A stretch of 64,000 nucleotides of DNA from Golubevia sp. BC0850 (taxonomy: Eukaryota > Basidiomycota > Exobasidiomycetes > Golubeviales > Golubeviaceae). The stretch is taken from contig JAAVVG010000003.1 in NCBI GenBank assembly GCA_012976225.1, positions 310,001-374,000 on the forward strand. Reading direction: 5' to 3'. This document shows positions 1 to 11,479 of the stretch, piece by piece. The position numbers and the translations under genes were made by a program. Within the stretch, counting starts at the first letter, position 1, and every line of letters begins with the position of its first letter. Below the pieces are notes generated by a model. It had not been told where the DNA came from. It made no database searches and saw only the letters and a list, made by a program, of their open reading frames with translations.

Positions 1-241
1 CTCTTCACACTGGACCAGAACTGAATAGGACCAGCAACCCCAACGGCGTGGACGGAGCAACTCATGCTGAGAATTGGGCTCTAACTCCTGCCAACTCTCT
101 GCCGAGCTTGCCTGGAACTCCATCAAAACCTCATCAAGTCGACTTCTGGCAACAGAGGTCCAACGCTGCTCCCAGCGACCCTTCAAGAGGAAGCCTGAGA
201 AACGCTTCTCCTCGACCTCCAGTCCTATCAACATCTATGAA

Positions 242-317
<76 letters not shown>

Positions 318-3300
318 CGCTCCTCTGCTGTGCCTCCGGTTAGGTCTTCGGTCGATGGTGCTCTAGGTGGTCTATCTTCAAGTAAGAACTCCAGTCCAAA
401 GATGGCCAACGCCCCCGCTTTCACAAGTCCAACTCATCCTTCACTAGCAAGAGTGGTTGCTACTGGTTCGCCTAAAAGATCTCCCCTGTCTCTCGCATCA
501 GCAAGTCTCTTCACTCGGGACGCAACTTCTCCCTTCGTCTTGCATGCTCCTCACGCTAGACAGGCTCCTCTCAGTCCAACCTCTGCCAGGAAACGATCGG
601 TCTCTCCAGCAACCTCTCCGCTTTTAGGTAGCGATCTGGTAGCAGGTCAAGGATCGGGTGCTTCAAGTATCACTCAAGCTTTGTCTAACGCCGCATCTTC
701 GAACTCTCCTCATGGACACCCTACGATGTCAAGGAGAGGTTCGAACAACAGTCTAGCTTCCATTCAAGGTGGTCATTCGCTCGCTCACTCCAGGAGGACC
801 TCTCAAGTCTACTCTTCAGCACAGTCCTTCATCTCTAGCGGGACGAATGCGTCCAGAATGATCCAGAGTTACGGAGTCTACAGGCCACCTCATCTGAGAA
901 GGGATTCGGTCCACGCTCTGAAGCCTGCTGTTGCCCACTACGACAGAATCAGAACTCCAAGTTTAAGAGGTCAGAGCCGGTCTAGGGAATCTTCCGTCTC
1001 TGTGGCAAGTAGAGCTGGAAGCAGGCCGCCCTCAGCAGTCCCCTTCAATCATCACAACACGATTCCAGAGGACGGAGTCACGGAGATCAGACCAAGACTG
1101 GGCAGCTTCGGCAGCTTCTTGAACGCTGAGGAGGAAGATCAATCTGAGCAAGAGATTCTGGAGGAGGAGGACTACTTGGGAGATGAGCAAGAAGCCACAA
1201 GACTGGAGGGGTCATCCGAATGTCAAAGCGTGATCACTCCAAGGCAGGCGGATGGACCGGACGCTTCTGAACTGGAAGCCAAGTTGAAGGAAGCTGAAGA
1301 GAGATACGGATATCGTCAAGATCAAGATACTTACTCTGAAGACGTCGGATCTCAATCCCAGGTGGTGAGGTCGGAAACGACCGATGATGTGGATCTCAAC
1401 TTCGAAGATGTCATGAATCCTTCTATCACTGAAAGCTACTGCGCTAGTAGGAGAGGCAGCGTACTTGGAGAAGCTGTTGACATCTTCGAAGTTGGTGATC
1501 GACTAGGGCCTGGGATGGAGCATGATGGCTACACGATCAGAATCGCCGAGACTTCTCAAGGATTTAGAGATCAACCTGAAGACATTGGACTTTCTGGATC
1601 GGAACTGGAAGTAGTCAGGAAGTTGGGAGAAGGAAGCTATGCTGTCGTTTATCTGGTCAGAGAAGTCGAGGCTTCAGAACGGAGTGACAGGAATAGATCG
1701 ACCGAAGAAGACGATGAGGGAGCTTTTGGACTTGCTGAGGACTCTTTCAGCTCTAGTGGAAATGCATCAGTTCCCGTTCCAAGTAGCAAGTCTGGATCAA
1801 AGATGGGAAGAGCAAGCTTAGGACCGGGAGACGAGACTTTGATTGAAGAAGGCGACAGAACTGTCGCTGGAGGCGGAGCCGACTCGGAGGACGTTTACAG
1901 TAGCACCCTCAAAGCAACGGAAACGCTATCTCTCCGGAATACTAGCTCTCCTTCTTTCAGCTCTAGAGATTGGAAGGAGAAGCCAGAACCTAGGGAGTTT
2001 GCTCTCAAGTGTCTGTGCAAGAGAGATCTTTCGCCCGAAATGTTGGAAGTCCAACGCTTGGAGGTGAGTTAATGCCTCTTATCTTAACACACTGTCATTC
2101 GTAACTTAACCATAACGGCTTCCTGACTTCTTCTTAAAATTGCCCCTCTTTTCCCTCAGGCGACGATTCATCAATCCATTCCCCATCATCCCAACATCGT
2201 CACTCTCTATCGAACCTACGAAACTCCAGAATGGCTGTTCCTCATCATCGAGTATTGTCCAGGTCAAGATCTCTACTACTGGTTGGAACAGGCTCAAGAC
2301 ACTGCCGACACTGCAGACACCTCAGCTTCGAATTCTAGCGAGGAAAGCGGGGACGAGTCTCAGGACGATGAGAAGCCTCGCAGTTTGGACGCAACCCCTC
2401 CTTCACCTTCACTCTTAGCATCAACATCTGGTCAATCTTTGCTCTCTAGGAAGCGTCTTCGTCTGGTAGCTAGCATGTTCGTTCAAATGTGCGAAGCTGT
2501 TCAGTACTGTCACGACAGAGGAGTCTCTCATAGAGATCTCAAACCAGAGAACTTCATCGTTGAAGACCGACGAGCTTTGGATTCTAATCAAGGAGACATG
2601 GACTCGAGCTTCACTAGATCAGAATCGAACAAGTCAAATGGAGGCGATTCTAAGGTCATCGTCAAGCTCACTGATTTCGGATTGGCCAGTGCGGAGGAGA
2701 AGTGTCGTGATTTCGAATGTGGAAGTAAGCCTTACATGGCCTTTGGTGAGTGGACCTGAGTGTAGAAGCAGTTAGAGGATCAGAATTGAGTGAAAGACGT
2801 TCTTTCGCTGACTCTTCCATCCATTCCTCCTCTGCCGACGATGTCCAACAGAAACGCTCAACAATGTCAACGACTGGTACGATCCTTTCCAAGCCGACAC
2901 TTGGTCCCTAGGAGTGGTCCTTCTCAACATCATCTTCCATCGATCCCCGTTCTCAGAACCATCAGTCGAGAGGTGTGAATCCTTCGCAGCTTACTGCTAC
3001 GACCACATCAAGTTCTTAACGGAATCCTTTGACGGTCTCTCTGAAAGCGCTGCTTCCTTTTTGGCTGACAACGTCTTCTGCGAAGTCAATCCAGATAACG
3101 ACAAGAAGTCTAGAATCACTCCTCTGGAATTCGCTGAATGGGTCAAGAAGTTGCCGGACCATCTACTGGCATCGTCCTCTGGGAGCCGAAACGTCTCAGG
3201 TTACAGCGAGATGATGACTATGCCTCTGGAGCATTCAAGAACCAATTCGATGGCTTCAACTCTGCCTTCTCTTCTCTCTTCCCCTAGGATGCGCGATTCG

Positions 3301-4962
3301 GATCTCTATCGATCTTCACCTTCGCAACTAGCAAATGAAGAAGATCTAGACGAAGAAAAACCGACTACAATCTTTAGATCCGAAACTCCGGACGATCTTC
3401 CCACTCCAAGCTTCTCGCCGGTACCTCCTCCATTGGCGAACGAAGCAGAAGACGACGAACCTGAAGAGATGCTGAGAGATGAGCAGAGGGTGGACGAGGA
3501 GCTTGGCGCTGGCGATGTCAAATCTGCTGATCGTAGCAAGCCAATTCCCATCAATCTGGACGGAACCGGGCTCTCCGACTTCCACCCAAACGAGCAAATC
3601 TCTTCCGGTTCAGAGAAGGACGTCCAGAGACCAGAAGTCATAGACCTTGGGGATCCAAACGTTCTATCTCCAGAACCTTCTGAAGGCGACGCGGATTCTG
3701 TGAGGCAACCTCTTTCTGCAGCCTCATCCAACCCTAAGCGTAGGAAAAGAGGAGCTAGGAAGGGCAGAACTGCTGCCAAGTTGGAACAGAAGCAAGAGCT
3801 CAAGCGTAGTCAATCCGTCGGTCAGCTTTCCAGTTTAGAGGACAGAGGTTCAAGAAGACACGACAGAGATGCCGTCATTGCTGAGCTGGCCGCTGCCTCT
3901 CAAACGTTGGCCAGGGAAATGTCAAAATCAACGAAAGAGAGATCCTTGTCTCATTCGGGCTCCAACTCCTCTCTATCGAAGGCAACAACCTCAAGTTCAT
4001 CTAGAGCTTCGTTCTTGGCTCCGCTGGCTACGATCCCACCTTTCGTCAAAGGTCCTCGTCCTTCTCTCGTAGAGTCGCCCACTTCCCAGCTGAGACATCT
4101 ACCAGACTCCAAAGCCCCTTCCAATGGAACAGGTTCTTCAAGTTCTACTTCTTCAAACTTCAGCCGGGAGCGAAGTCGTGGGTCAACGTCCAACTCGACC
4201 ACGTCCCCAGTCTCTCGCGGACAGAGTGGAGAAGGGGCTGAATCGCTCCTGCACGACAGTACCGGTAGCAAGTGGGACTCAGCAGCCAGTCGAAGAGAGA
4301 GGATGTCTGCTCAGCGTAGCAACGGATCGACTGGTCTTGGAGGTCCAACGCTTCAAGACTCTGGCAGATCCAAACCTATATCGTGGAGAGAAAGGAACCA
4401 GAGTACCAACACCATTTCTTCCATCGCTTCTACCAACACGCTCTCTTCTATCAGCTCATTCTCTTCTGATGGCTCGACCTACTCCACTGCGTCCGCTCCA
4501 GCCGCGCTCGCTAGGAAGAGCGAATCGAGCTCAAGGCATCGAAGTCGAGGTGGTCTGGGGACGATCGATGAGAAGCAGAACAGGAAGGAGATCGACGCTA
4601 CTTACCTTGCTACTGTTTTCGGAGGAAACCCAGAAAAGCCACATCATCTTCCAATCAGAAGGGGCGACAAAGGCAAAGGGAGAGAAGCTCCTTCAGCCAG
4701 AAAGAACACCAGCTCTTCAAACCTTTCTTTCATCTCGCAATCTACTGCTACTTCTGCTGATGACCATCCGACCACTCCTGTTCGGAAAGAGGCTCTCGAA
4801 AGCCGTCAACCTTCCAGTCAGCAAGCCTCCCCTCCCCCCAACACCGAATCCTCAATCGAAACACCTATCGACCCCATCACTATCTCGAAAAGAAACAATC
4901 CATCTGGTCTGGCCAAGTTCTTACGTTCTGTGAGATCTTACAACTCATCTTCTAATACTTAA
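1..4962 (+). CDS. Ran1/Ksp1-like Ser/Thr protein kinase (5' partial)
   Basis: Exons 1-2063, 2160-2745 and 2852-4962 close in phase and give at least 1585 residues. The frame is open back to base 3, so the true start lies outside the window. A disordered Ser/Pro-rich N-terminus with a Pro-Ala repeat precedes the kinase domain (about residue 520 on). Visible motifs are the glycine loop GEGSYAVV, the lysine strand FALKCLCK, the catalytic loop HRDLKPEN and the magnesium loop TDFGLAS. The alpha-C Glu (LEATIHQ) appears only after splicing intron 1. The usual APE is AFE (YMAFE), completed across intron 2. About 110 acidic/Ser-rich residues are inserted between the glycine loop and the catalytic lysine, with smaller inserts before and after HRD. 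The 650-residue tail is Ser-rich. The CGSKPYM stretch resembles fungal Ran1/Pat1/Ksp1 kinases, which link nutrients to growth or meiosis. The subfamily is an inference; kinase activity is well supported. Confidence 0.88.
243..317 (+). repeat. (CCTGCT)n hexanucleotide microsatellite in the kinase ORF
   Basis: About twelve tandem CCTGCT units, nearly perfect, encode alternating Pro-Ala in the kinase N-terminal tail. The unit is a multiple of three, so copy-number change keeps the frame. Confidence 0.97.
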
Positions 4963-5037
4963 GGATCGGAAAAGCAAGAACATGGAAGCGGCCGTTCTTC
5001 GCTCTTATTCCCTTCCCTTTCCTCTCTCACACACACA

Positions 5038-5077
<40 letters not shown>

Positions 5078-5377
5078 GTGTCCAAACAATCAATCATCAT
5101 TAATCATTTACCACTTAATTTGCCCCGCCTTCTTCGTTGTCCTTGTTTTCCTTCTCTCTCTAATCAAATGTGCTCATTCCAAATCCTCCACATTCTCGTC
5201 CATTCTCTGATGGCGACAAGCTTTGGATACACGCATCGCTCTCGTCTCTCTTGCTGCTTTTCAATCTTATACAGTAAATCTCGAATGTAACAAAATCTTT
5301 GGTCGAATCTTGCGGACGGTGATCTGGAAAGATTGTGAATCGGTACAATTACAAAGCTGCGAATTGTCGACTCTCCT
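4963..5377. other. Convergent intergenic / 3' UTR region
   Basis: This separates the ends of the kinase gene (+) and ORC5 (-). It holds a CA/CT dinucleotide tract and pyrimidine-rich sequence. Small ORFs here are low-complexity and unsupported. Confidence 0.7.
5028..5073 (+). repeat. (CA)n(CT)n compound dinucleotide microsatellite
   Basis: A short CA run passes directly into about sixteen CT units, just downstream of the kinase stop codon and probably in its 3' UTR. Confidence 0.97.
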
Positions 5378-8064
5378 CTACCAACTCGAAGTGTAATTTG
5401 CAAGTTCAAAGCCGACTCGTTTGGCTAGCGCTCTAGCTTCTGAGTATCCTATGTTGCAACGCAAATTCATCGAATCCAACTTCTCGGAAGCGTTGGTTCT
5501 CTGAATCAGTCTACGAGAAATGAGAACGGAGATCTGCGAGCAGATGGAAAGGGAGAAGAGGGACTTCATGAGACATTGGACCCTCAAAGAACAAAGAGAC
5601 AGCTGAGTATGCAGCCTTGAGCAAGGGTCTCACAACTCACAGTCTTGAGCGTCGAAGCGCTTCTGATCTTTCTACCCCAAATCTCCTCACCCTGATCTCC
5701 TGAAGACCACTCTTCCATCTTTGCTTTCCATTCGCCTAGAGCCTCCTCGTCTTCCGCATCTTGAGTAAAGTCTTCTTCGAATTCGAAGTTGTAGTGCATG
5801 TCTGAGCCTACATTTGCGTCTACGTTTGGAGAATTCTCACTCAAGATCGATTGCAAGATTGCGAGGAGTCTTTCCAGTGGGAAGGGTCTTGGACCGACTA
5901 ATGAAGATCGTTTCTGAGGATGAGTGAAGAAATCAGAGTGAGTTGTTGATTCTGGGGATCAATTTGAGGCTGGAGATGAAGAATATCAACTCACCAGGTC
6001 GTCCCGCTCTTCTTCGCCATCTCCGCCCTTCTTACTTTTCTTCGCTCCTCCACCCTTCTTGACCTTGCCGGCGACTCCTTCGTTACTTCTTAGAAATAGA
6101 GATGGGTCTTTACCGGCTTTCAGGAAGGAAGCTAGGAAAGCAGCAATTAAAAGATAGGATGGAAGTAAAGGGAGCTCCATAGTCGAGGGAGCTATCGCAG
6201 CTGTTCCAGAAAAGTCCAAGAAAGTAGACTGTTTGTCAAGTTCTGTTCGGAAGCAGGGCTGGAGCAGCACCTAAGGCTGTACTCACCTCGTAGACGCTTC
6301 TGCTCGTTCTCTTTGACCATCGCTATCGAATTCTCATCTCCGACTCTTTTCCTTCCCTTTTTAAGATTGTTTGACTCCCTCTCCAAGCTGTCTCCGAACA
6401 CCTCCAAAGTAGTTCTGAGTTCTGGATTCTTTGACAGAATAGATTCGGTCATCTTCGACCTTGAAATCGTTATCCATTCTCTGATGCCAACTTTTCTTGG
6501 AATCAAGACGTCCAAAGCATCCCTCCCGTATGGAGAAAGACGTGTGGCATAGCTTGAGAATCGTAGATCTTTGGCTTAGACGGCGAGAAAGCGAGAGAAA
6601 AGGGGGGAAAGTAGATGGAATTGATGGATTCGAAAAGGAGTGTTGATGTTAGCCGTAGCCAACGTGAAAGTGACCGCGGTGCAACTCACCAGCTCCAAGA
6701 TGCACCATCACCGACAAGACATGCCAAAGGGCACCTGTCAACATTTCCTTCTCGTTCAGACTCCTGACTTCCGCAGCGAAAGTGTCGCAAACATATTTGC
6801 ACAATCCTTCGAAGAGTTGTCGAAGCGCTGCAGAGAAAGCCTCATCGGATAATTTCTTCTGATGTTCAATCTTGGGGTAGAGAAGAGATTGGATTCTGAA
6901 AGATTTCTCTAATTGAGGGAAGAGCAAGTGGAGTGCTTTGAGCGTCACTGGCGAGGAGAAGAGTTTAAAAAAAGTCGTCAGCTCCTGTGAGGGTAAGGCA
7001 TGTTGAAAGAAGTCTCGGGCATTTACTATTGGGCGCAATCCCTTTGAATCTGACGATCAATGGCGAAGAAAGAGTTGAAGAAGCGTTGAAACCGCCAGAA
7101 GCGGTTCTGAATTGCGAAGGCGGAATTGAAGAAATGAGAATCAGGGTCACCAGCCCTTGACGATTGAGCTGCGGGAGTAACGAGAAGCCGAATTGCAAGA
7201 GGTCAGTATTCAGTAGAGTCAGCATTCGCCTTCAAGACAACCAGACAGCAAAGAGAAGGAAGGCAAGGGTAGAACTCACCAACTCGCCCAGCTTTCCAAG
7301 GCCCTCACAGACATTCTCGTGCCACATGTCTCTAATTCTCTCCGCATTTCTAACAACAACGACCATCTTGGTTTTCTGACTTCGTCGAGGCTGCGAAGAC
7401 GAGCCAGCCTGATTGAGTTCGATTCCTTGAGAGTCTACTTTGTCCAATGCCAATCTGAGCGATCTGACAAAAGCTCCGATCGAGTCGTCAGCTGGAATCA
7501 GAGAGGGGTTTACTTTGGCTGTAGAAATGACTGGATGAGCAGAGAAAGAGTCGTCCGAGTTGAGGGAGGTTTGATGGAGTTTTTGAAGGATTTCAGAACA
7601 GATTGAACGAGGAGTTGGATGAGTCAAGGGAGAAAGATTGAAGGAGAGCAACCTATTTGGCGATGGATCCCATGGAAGATCCCTTATCGGTGAAGAACTT
7701 ATCGAGCCTTGAGGAGCGATTCTATCTTGTGGATCGGGATTGAGCTTGTTACTTTGTAGGATTAAATGTTGAAGAATCGTTTTGAGGAGAGAAAAGGTGT
7801 GAGATGGAGAATTGACGTCATGAAGAAAGAGCGAGGCAGGAGATGGCAGATTCGGCTGAGGTAAAAGAAGGTGTAGAAGAGAGTTTGAGTAGAGCAAGAG
7901 GAAGGGTAAGGGTAAGGGGAAGGGGAAGGGAAGAGAGGAGAAGGGAGGAGAAGGGAGTCAATGAAATGCAATGAACTCACGTCTAGTAATTTGGAGAGAA
8001 GATGAATGTGTTCCCTTCTCCCTGGGAATGCTTCCACTACTCTATCTATCTGATCAGAGTTCAT
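5378..8064 (-). CDS. ORC5: Origin recognition complex subunit 5
   Basis: Eight exons on the minus strand close in phase: 8064-7981, 7855-7280, 7168-7027, 6947-6690, 6568-6287, 6242-5995, 5913-5641 and 5602-5378 (695 aa, longer than the 435-480 of human or yeast Orc5). ORC marks replication origins in the nucleus and loads MCM helicases. Recognition rests on the N-terminal FPGRREHI block, the AAA+ region with RDMWHENVCEGLGKL, the LLPSYLLIAAFLAS block followed by a Lys-rich tail, RPFPLERLLAIL, and the C-terminal RALAKRVGFELANY. The P-loop position reads HDVNSPSHT, without the GxxGxGKT lysine, and the Walker B aspartate is replaced (VVRNAE), so ATP binding is doubtful. Introns 5 and 7 are very short (44 and 38 nt) and less certain. 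The start codon faces the RSC7-like gene 84 bp away. Confidence 0.86.
7901..7957 (+). repeat. G-rich purine tract with G-quadruplex pattern in ORC5 intron 1
   Basis: Five runs of three or four G spaced by TAA or AA, then further GGA-rich units, on the plus strand. On the ORC5 coding strand this is a C/T-rich tract inside intron 1 (7856-7980). The G-rich strand is the template strand. Confidence 0.85.
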
Positions 8065-8148
8065 GGTGGCGGGAGAGGAGAGGGGGAGAAGACGAGACGC
8101 GAAAGTTCTTGTTCTTCACCATCCCACCTTTCCGACAACCTTCTTCAA
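8065..8148. promoter_or_regulatory. 84-bp divergent promoter ORC5 / RSC7-like
   Basis: The ORC5 start codon (8064, minus) and the RSC7-like start codon (8149, plus) are back to back with only 84 bp between, so 5' UTRs and core promoters must share this stretch. No TATA box is visible; it is GA-rich, then CT-rich. Confidence 0.6.
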
Positions 8149-10687
8149 ATGGAAGCTGAATCCAATTTTGAAAGCAGTCAGGCTCCTCAAATCCAATCTT
8201 TGGATCCTTCGGAACCGCCAGTTGAAACTCAGGACGTGCAGATGCAAGAACCAGAACAGCAAGATCAAGCTGTTCATGACCAAGTGAGGCACAAGACAAC
8301 AGAGGACAGCGCTGAAGCTCGGAACGACAGCAAAGAAGCCGAAACTGAAGGAGATGGAGAAGGTGGTGAAGAGGATGGATACGATGGAGAAGGTCAGGAT
8401 GGAGATGAGGCAGATGGAGATGATGGAGAAGATGGAGAAGGAATTGGAGAAATCGAAGATGAATCCGGTAATCAGAGCGACCCAGCAAGCTCAGAAGGTG
8501 GATCTGATTCTCGAAAGAGTTCATCTGCAAAGGGAAGGCCGAGAGGAAGACCACCTGGCACTTCCAAGGTTCATAGAGGTGCAGGTAGAGGACCTTTGAC
8601 CTTAAACAGAAGAGGTAGAGGTAGACCGAGAAAAGAAGGAGCAGCTGGTAGGATTTTGCATGAGGGAAAGATTATCGAACCTACAGCTAAGCCAGAAGGA
8701 GAGGAGGCTGGACAAGGAACTGAAGGAGGAGAAGATTCTGAGGTGAGTTCTAGGTGGAAGATGGCGATGCTCCGTAAGGATTAGCTCCTTCAGTCGGTCT
8801 GGAGATTGTACCTTCGTGTTGTATTTTTGGAGCTTTGGGAGAAGCAGAGTATTATGGGAAACCGTTCCCAAACACTGACAAGACTTGCCACTTCTTCATG
8901 CTCCTCCCAATCTTCTCCCAGCCCGTCTCCCTTGGAGGAGCTATCACTGTCGGTGGAAGGCAATATCATCTTGTAGGAGATGAGCTCGGATTAGATTCAG
9001 ACGAAGATGGAGACAAGAAGATCGATGCCAAAGGGCGTCTTCAAGGAGGTGAGTTCTCACGTTCAAGCTCTCGAGCTTCTACTCTTTCTGACTCTCTTTC
9101 TCTCTTTCGCTTGATTCGTTTCTGAAATTCACAGATAGAGAATGGAAACCTCACGTCTTTACATCTCCAGTTCGACCGGATCCGGAGTGTCTCTACGTCC
9201 TCTCAATCGACGCGGCAAGAGCTGCAGGTTACAGAGATTCGCTCTATTTCTTCAGAAAGAATCCACTCTTGATCAAGCTCAGTCTTATGCAAGGAGAGAA
9301 AGAGACTCTGATCGATAGTGGAAGGTTGAGTGGTTCTTTGAGAGGAAGGAATGTGACGATGGTTGCTGCTAGGAACGTCTTCAAGATGCATGGTGCTCGG
9401 ATGGTCAAGAGTGAGTCCAAACAAGAGAGCATCTTTCTCTTCCATTTTAGCTACTAATCTCGGCTATCCCCTTTTCAGATGGAAGATCGATTACCGATGA
9501 TTACTACGAAGAAAAGGCTAGAGCTGAGGGAAAGAGAGAAGGAGAGAAAGTTGGACCTATCGAGCAAGACGATCCTGCTTCAGCAAGAAGAGAACTAGAT
9601 AGACAGAGAGACAGAGCTAGGAAAGCTAGAGAAGTCTACTCTCATCAATCAACGGATCATAACGGAGAAACTGTCCTCACTCAATTCTGTGATGCTGGAG
9701 AAGCACCTTTCGTTCGAGCAGAAGGCTGGCTCATCAAACGACAACAGCTAGCTAGATCCGATATCGACGAGAAAAATTGGAAATTGGAGATGGCTAAAAG
9801 TGTGAGAGGTATCAATCGTGATTTCTCAGAGGCTAGAAGGACAAGGAAAGAGAAGTGGAAATGGGATTGGGAAGGAGGAGAATCTCTGGAAGAAGATGCT
9901 GAGAAAGACAAGAAAAATCAAGACATTATTGGGAAATTAACTGGATCTGCCTCTCTCGGTCAAGGGAACGCTTCTAGCTCTGCTGGCTCATCCTCTCGTC
10001 GTTTCTACCTTCCTGGAAGTTCGACCTTCGCTACTCAAAGCGATAGAAGGTCTTTAACCCCGACCACCTCAAAGAGACCTCAAGAAGAAGTTCAAGATAG
10101 AGAAATCAAAAAGGTCAAGACGGAAGAGGCTCCTCTGGGTGTCTATGATCCTTACACGGGTCAAGTACATTACCCAAGATCGCTGCAAAGCGAAAGGGCT
10201 AGGTTTGAAAAGGTGAGCCCCTTTTCCCAGAGGCAAAAGCGAAGCGATTCCGGCTCTTTTCTAACTGCTTCTCCCTTTGACTTGACAGGTCTCTGCAAGA
10301 GCTCAAATCGACTCTGCCGATGGTTCATCTACTTCTTCTTCTTCGAACGCTCCGATTCTTGGTGGAGTTCGAGTCGGACGAGGAGCCTGGGGAGTGGCTA
10401 GTTTCACCCACTATCTTTCTGGATCTACTCCTGCACTTCCAGCTGGATCTCGAGGAGGGGATACCATTTCTAAAGGTGGTCAGCCTTGGACCGAATCGGA
10501 AGAAGCAGAAGAATTGCCTCGAGGTAGTGTCGCTCCTGTTGCTGCTGAAGGGACTCCACAACCAGAAGCTCATAATCCTGCTCATCTGGCTTCAAGTGCT
10601 CCTCAGAATAGAATGGGTCCGAATAGAAAGTTGGGGAAAGCGGGTCAAGGACTCGTTGGAAGAGCTGCGTTGTGGACGGCTCATTGA
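8149..10687 (+). CDS. RSC7: RSC7/SWP82-family chromatin remodelling complex subunit
   Basis: Exons 8149-8742, 8922-9048, 9135-9410, 9479-10212 and 10289-10687 join in phase to 709 aa. The N-terminus is Glu/Asp/Gly-rich, followed by AT-hook-like motifs (GRPRGRPPG, RRGRGRPRK) that would bind the DNA minor groove. The core has VGGRQYHLVG, ECLYVLSIDAARAAGYRDS, FFRKNP, VAARNVFKMHGARMVKNGR and DDYYEE, which fits the Npl6/Rsc7 and Swp82 family. These are subunits of RSC or SWI/SNF nucleosome remodellers in the nucleus. The glycine-rich tail ends in RKLGKAGQGLVGRAALW. The first in-frame ATG after the ORC5 side was taken as start; no upstream ATG is in frame. Which complex (RSC or SWI/SNF) cannot be told from sequence. 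It is divergent from ORC5. Confidence 0.87.
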
Positions 10688-11479
10688 GGGAGTTTTGTGG
10701 TCGAAGTGGCAATCTTCTGTACCGTGTGGCTAGATTAATGGATCGATTGTTTCCAGGTGTAAAGTCTTTCGCTTCTCTCGAGATAGTCTCGGGAGAGAGC
10801 GACCAAAAGTGAAGCTGAAGTGCGGTGTCGAGACTCGAAGATCGAACCGCTACGTAAGCTCCAAACGTCGAGTCCAGAAAGCAGAGAACAGTGGGCTTTG
10901 CATCTTGCTTTTTCTGCATCTGGATCGAATGGAAGGATTGGAAGAAAGAGAGGGAAACGCTTCTACGCGGGACCGTTTTCTGTTTCGCCAAGAGAGAGAA
11001 GAAAATCACCGAAGTCGGGAGGACTTCGAATCATTTAAGAATTTGAGACCACTCTGTTTGAGACACGCCAATTTGCAAACAACGAAGGAAACAAACAAAC
11101 AAAAGGACTTTGCTAAGAATTCCTGACCAGGTCTAGGACCGGTGAGAATGTTTCTGAAGGCGTTTCGGATTTCTTCCAAGGGAGATTTTCTCTATCTTCT
11201 CAAGGTCGATCGCGGATACCTGATCTCCGAGGTCTTCTCTTCCCTCTCATGGGTCTTGGTCAATGGCAAAACTTGTTTCGAATAGGAGTTGAGCGTGGCC
11301 TAGAAATTCTCGCCTGGAGGGCAGCTTAGGTAAAAAATTTCGACTCGAAAACCTATTTAATCGGCCATTCGAGATCTACTTTTCTTTCCTTCCCTCACCA
11401 AAACCATCTCTTCTTCTCTTTCTCTCTCATCTCTCATCCCTCTTCAAACACTCATTCTTCTCTTAAAAGCACCCTCAAC
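10688..11479. promoter_or_regulatory. Intergenic region with promoter of the secreted-protein gene
   Basis: No convincing gene. An AT-rich CTATTTAAT element near 11350-11358, about 125 bp before the next start codon, followed by a long CT-rich tract, looks like a TATA-plus-pyrimidine fungal promoter of a highly expressed gene. Short ORFs here lack family features. Confidence 0.5.

Noticed and set aside
10470-11126. ORFs on both strands over and after the RSC7 3' end
   Set aside because: They overlap the last RSC7 exon or its flank and show no conserved features.
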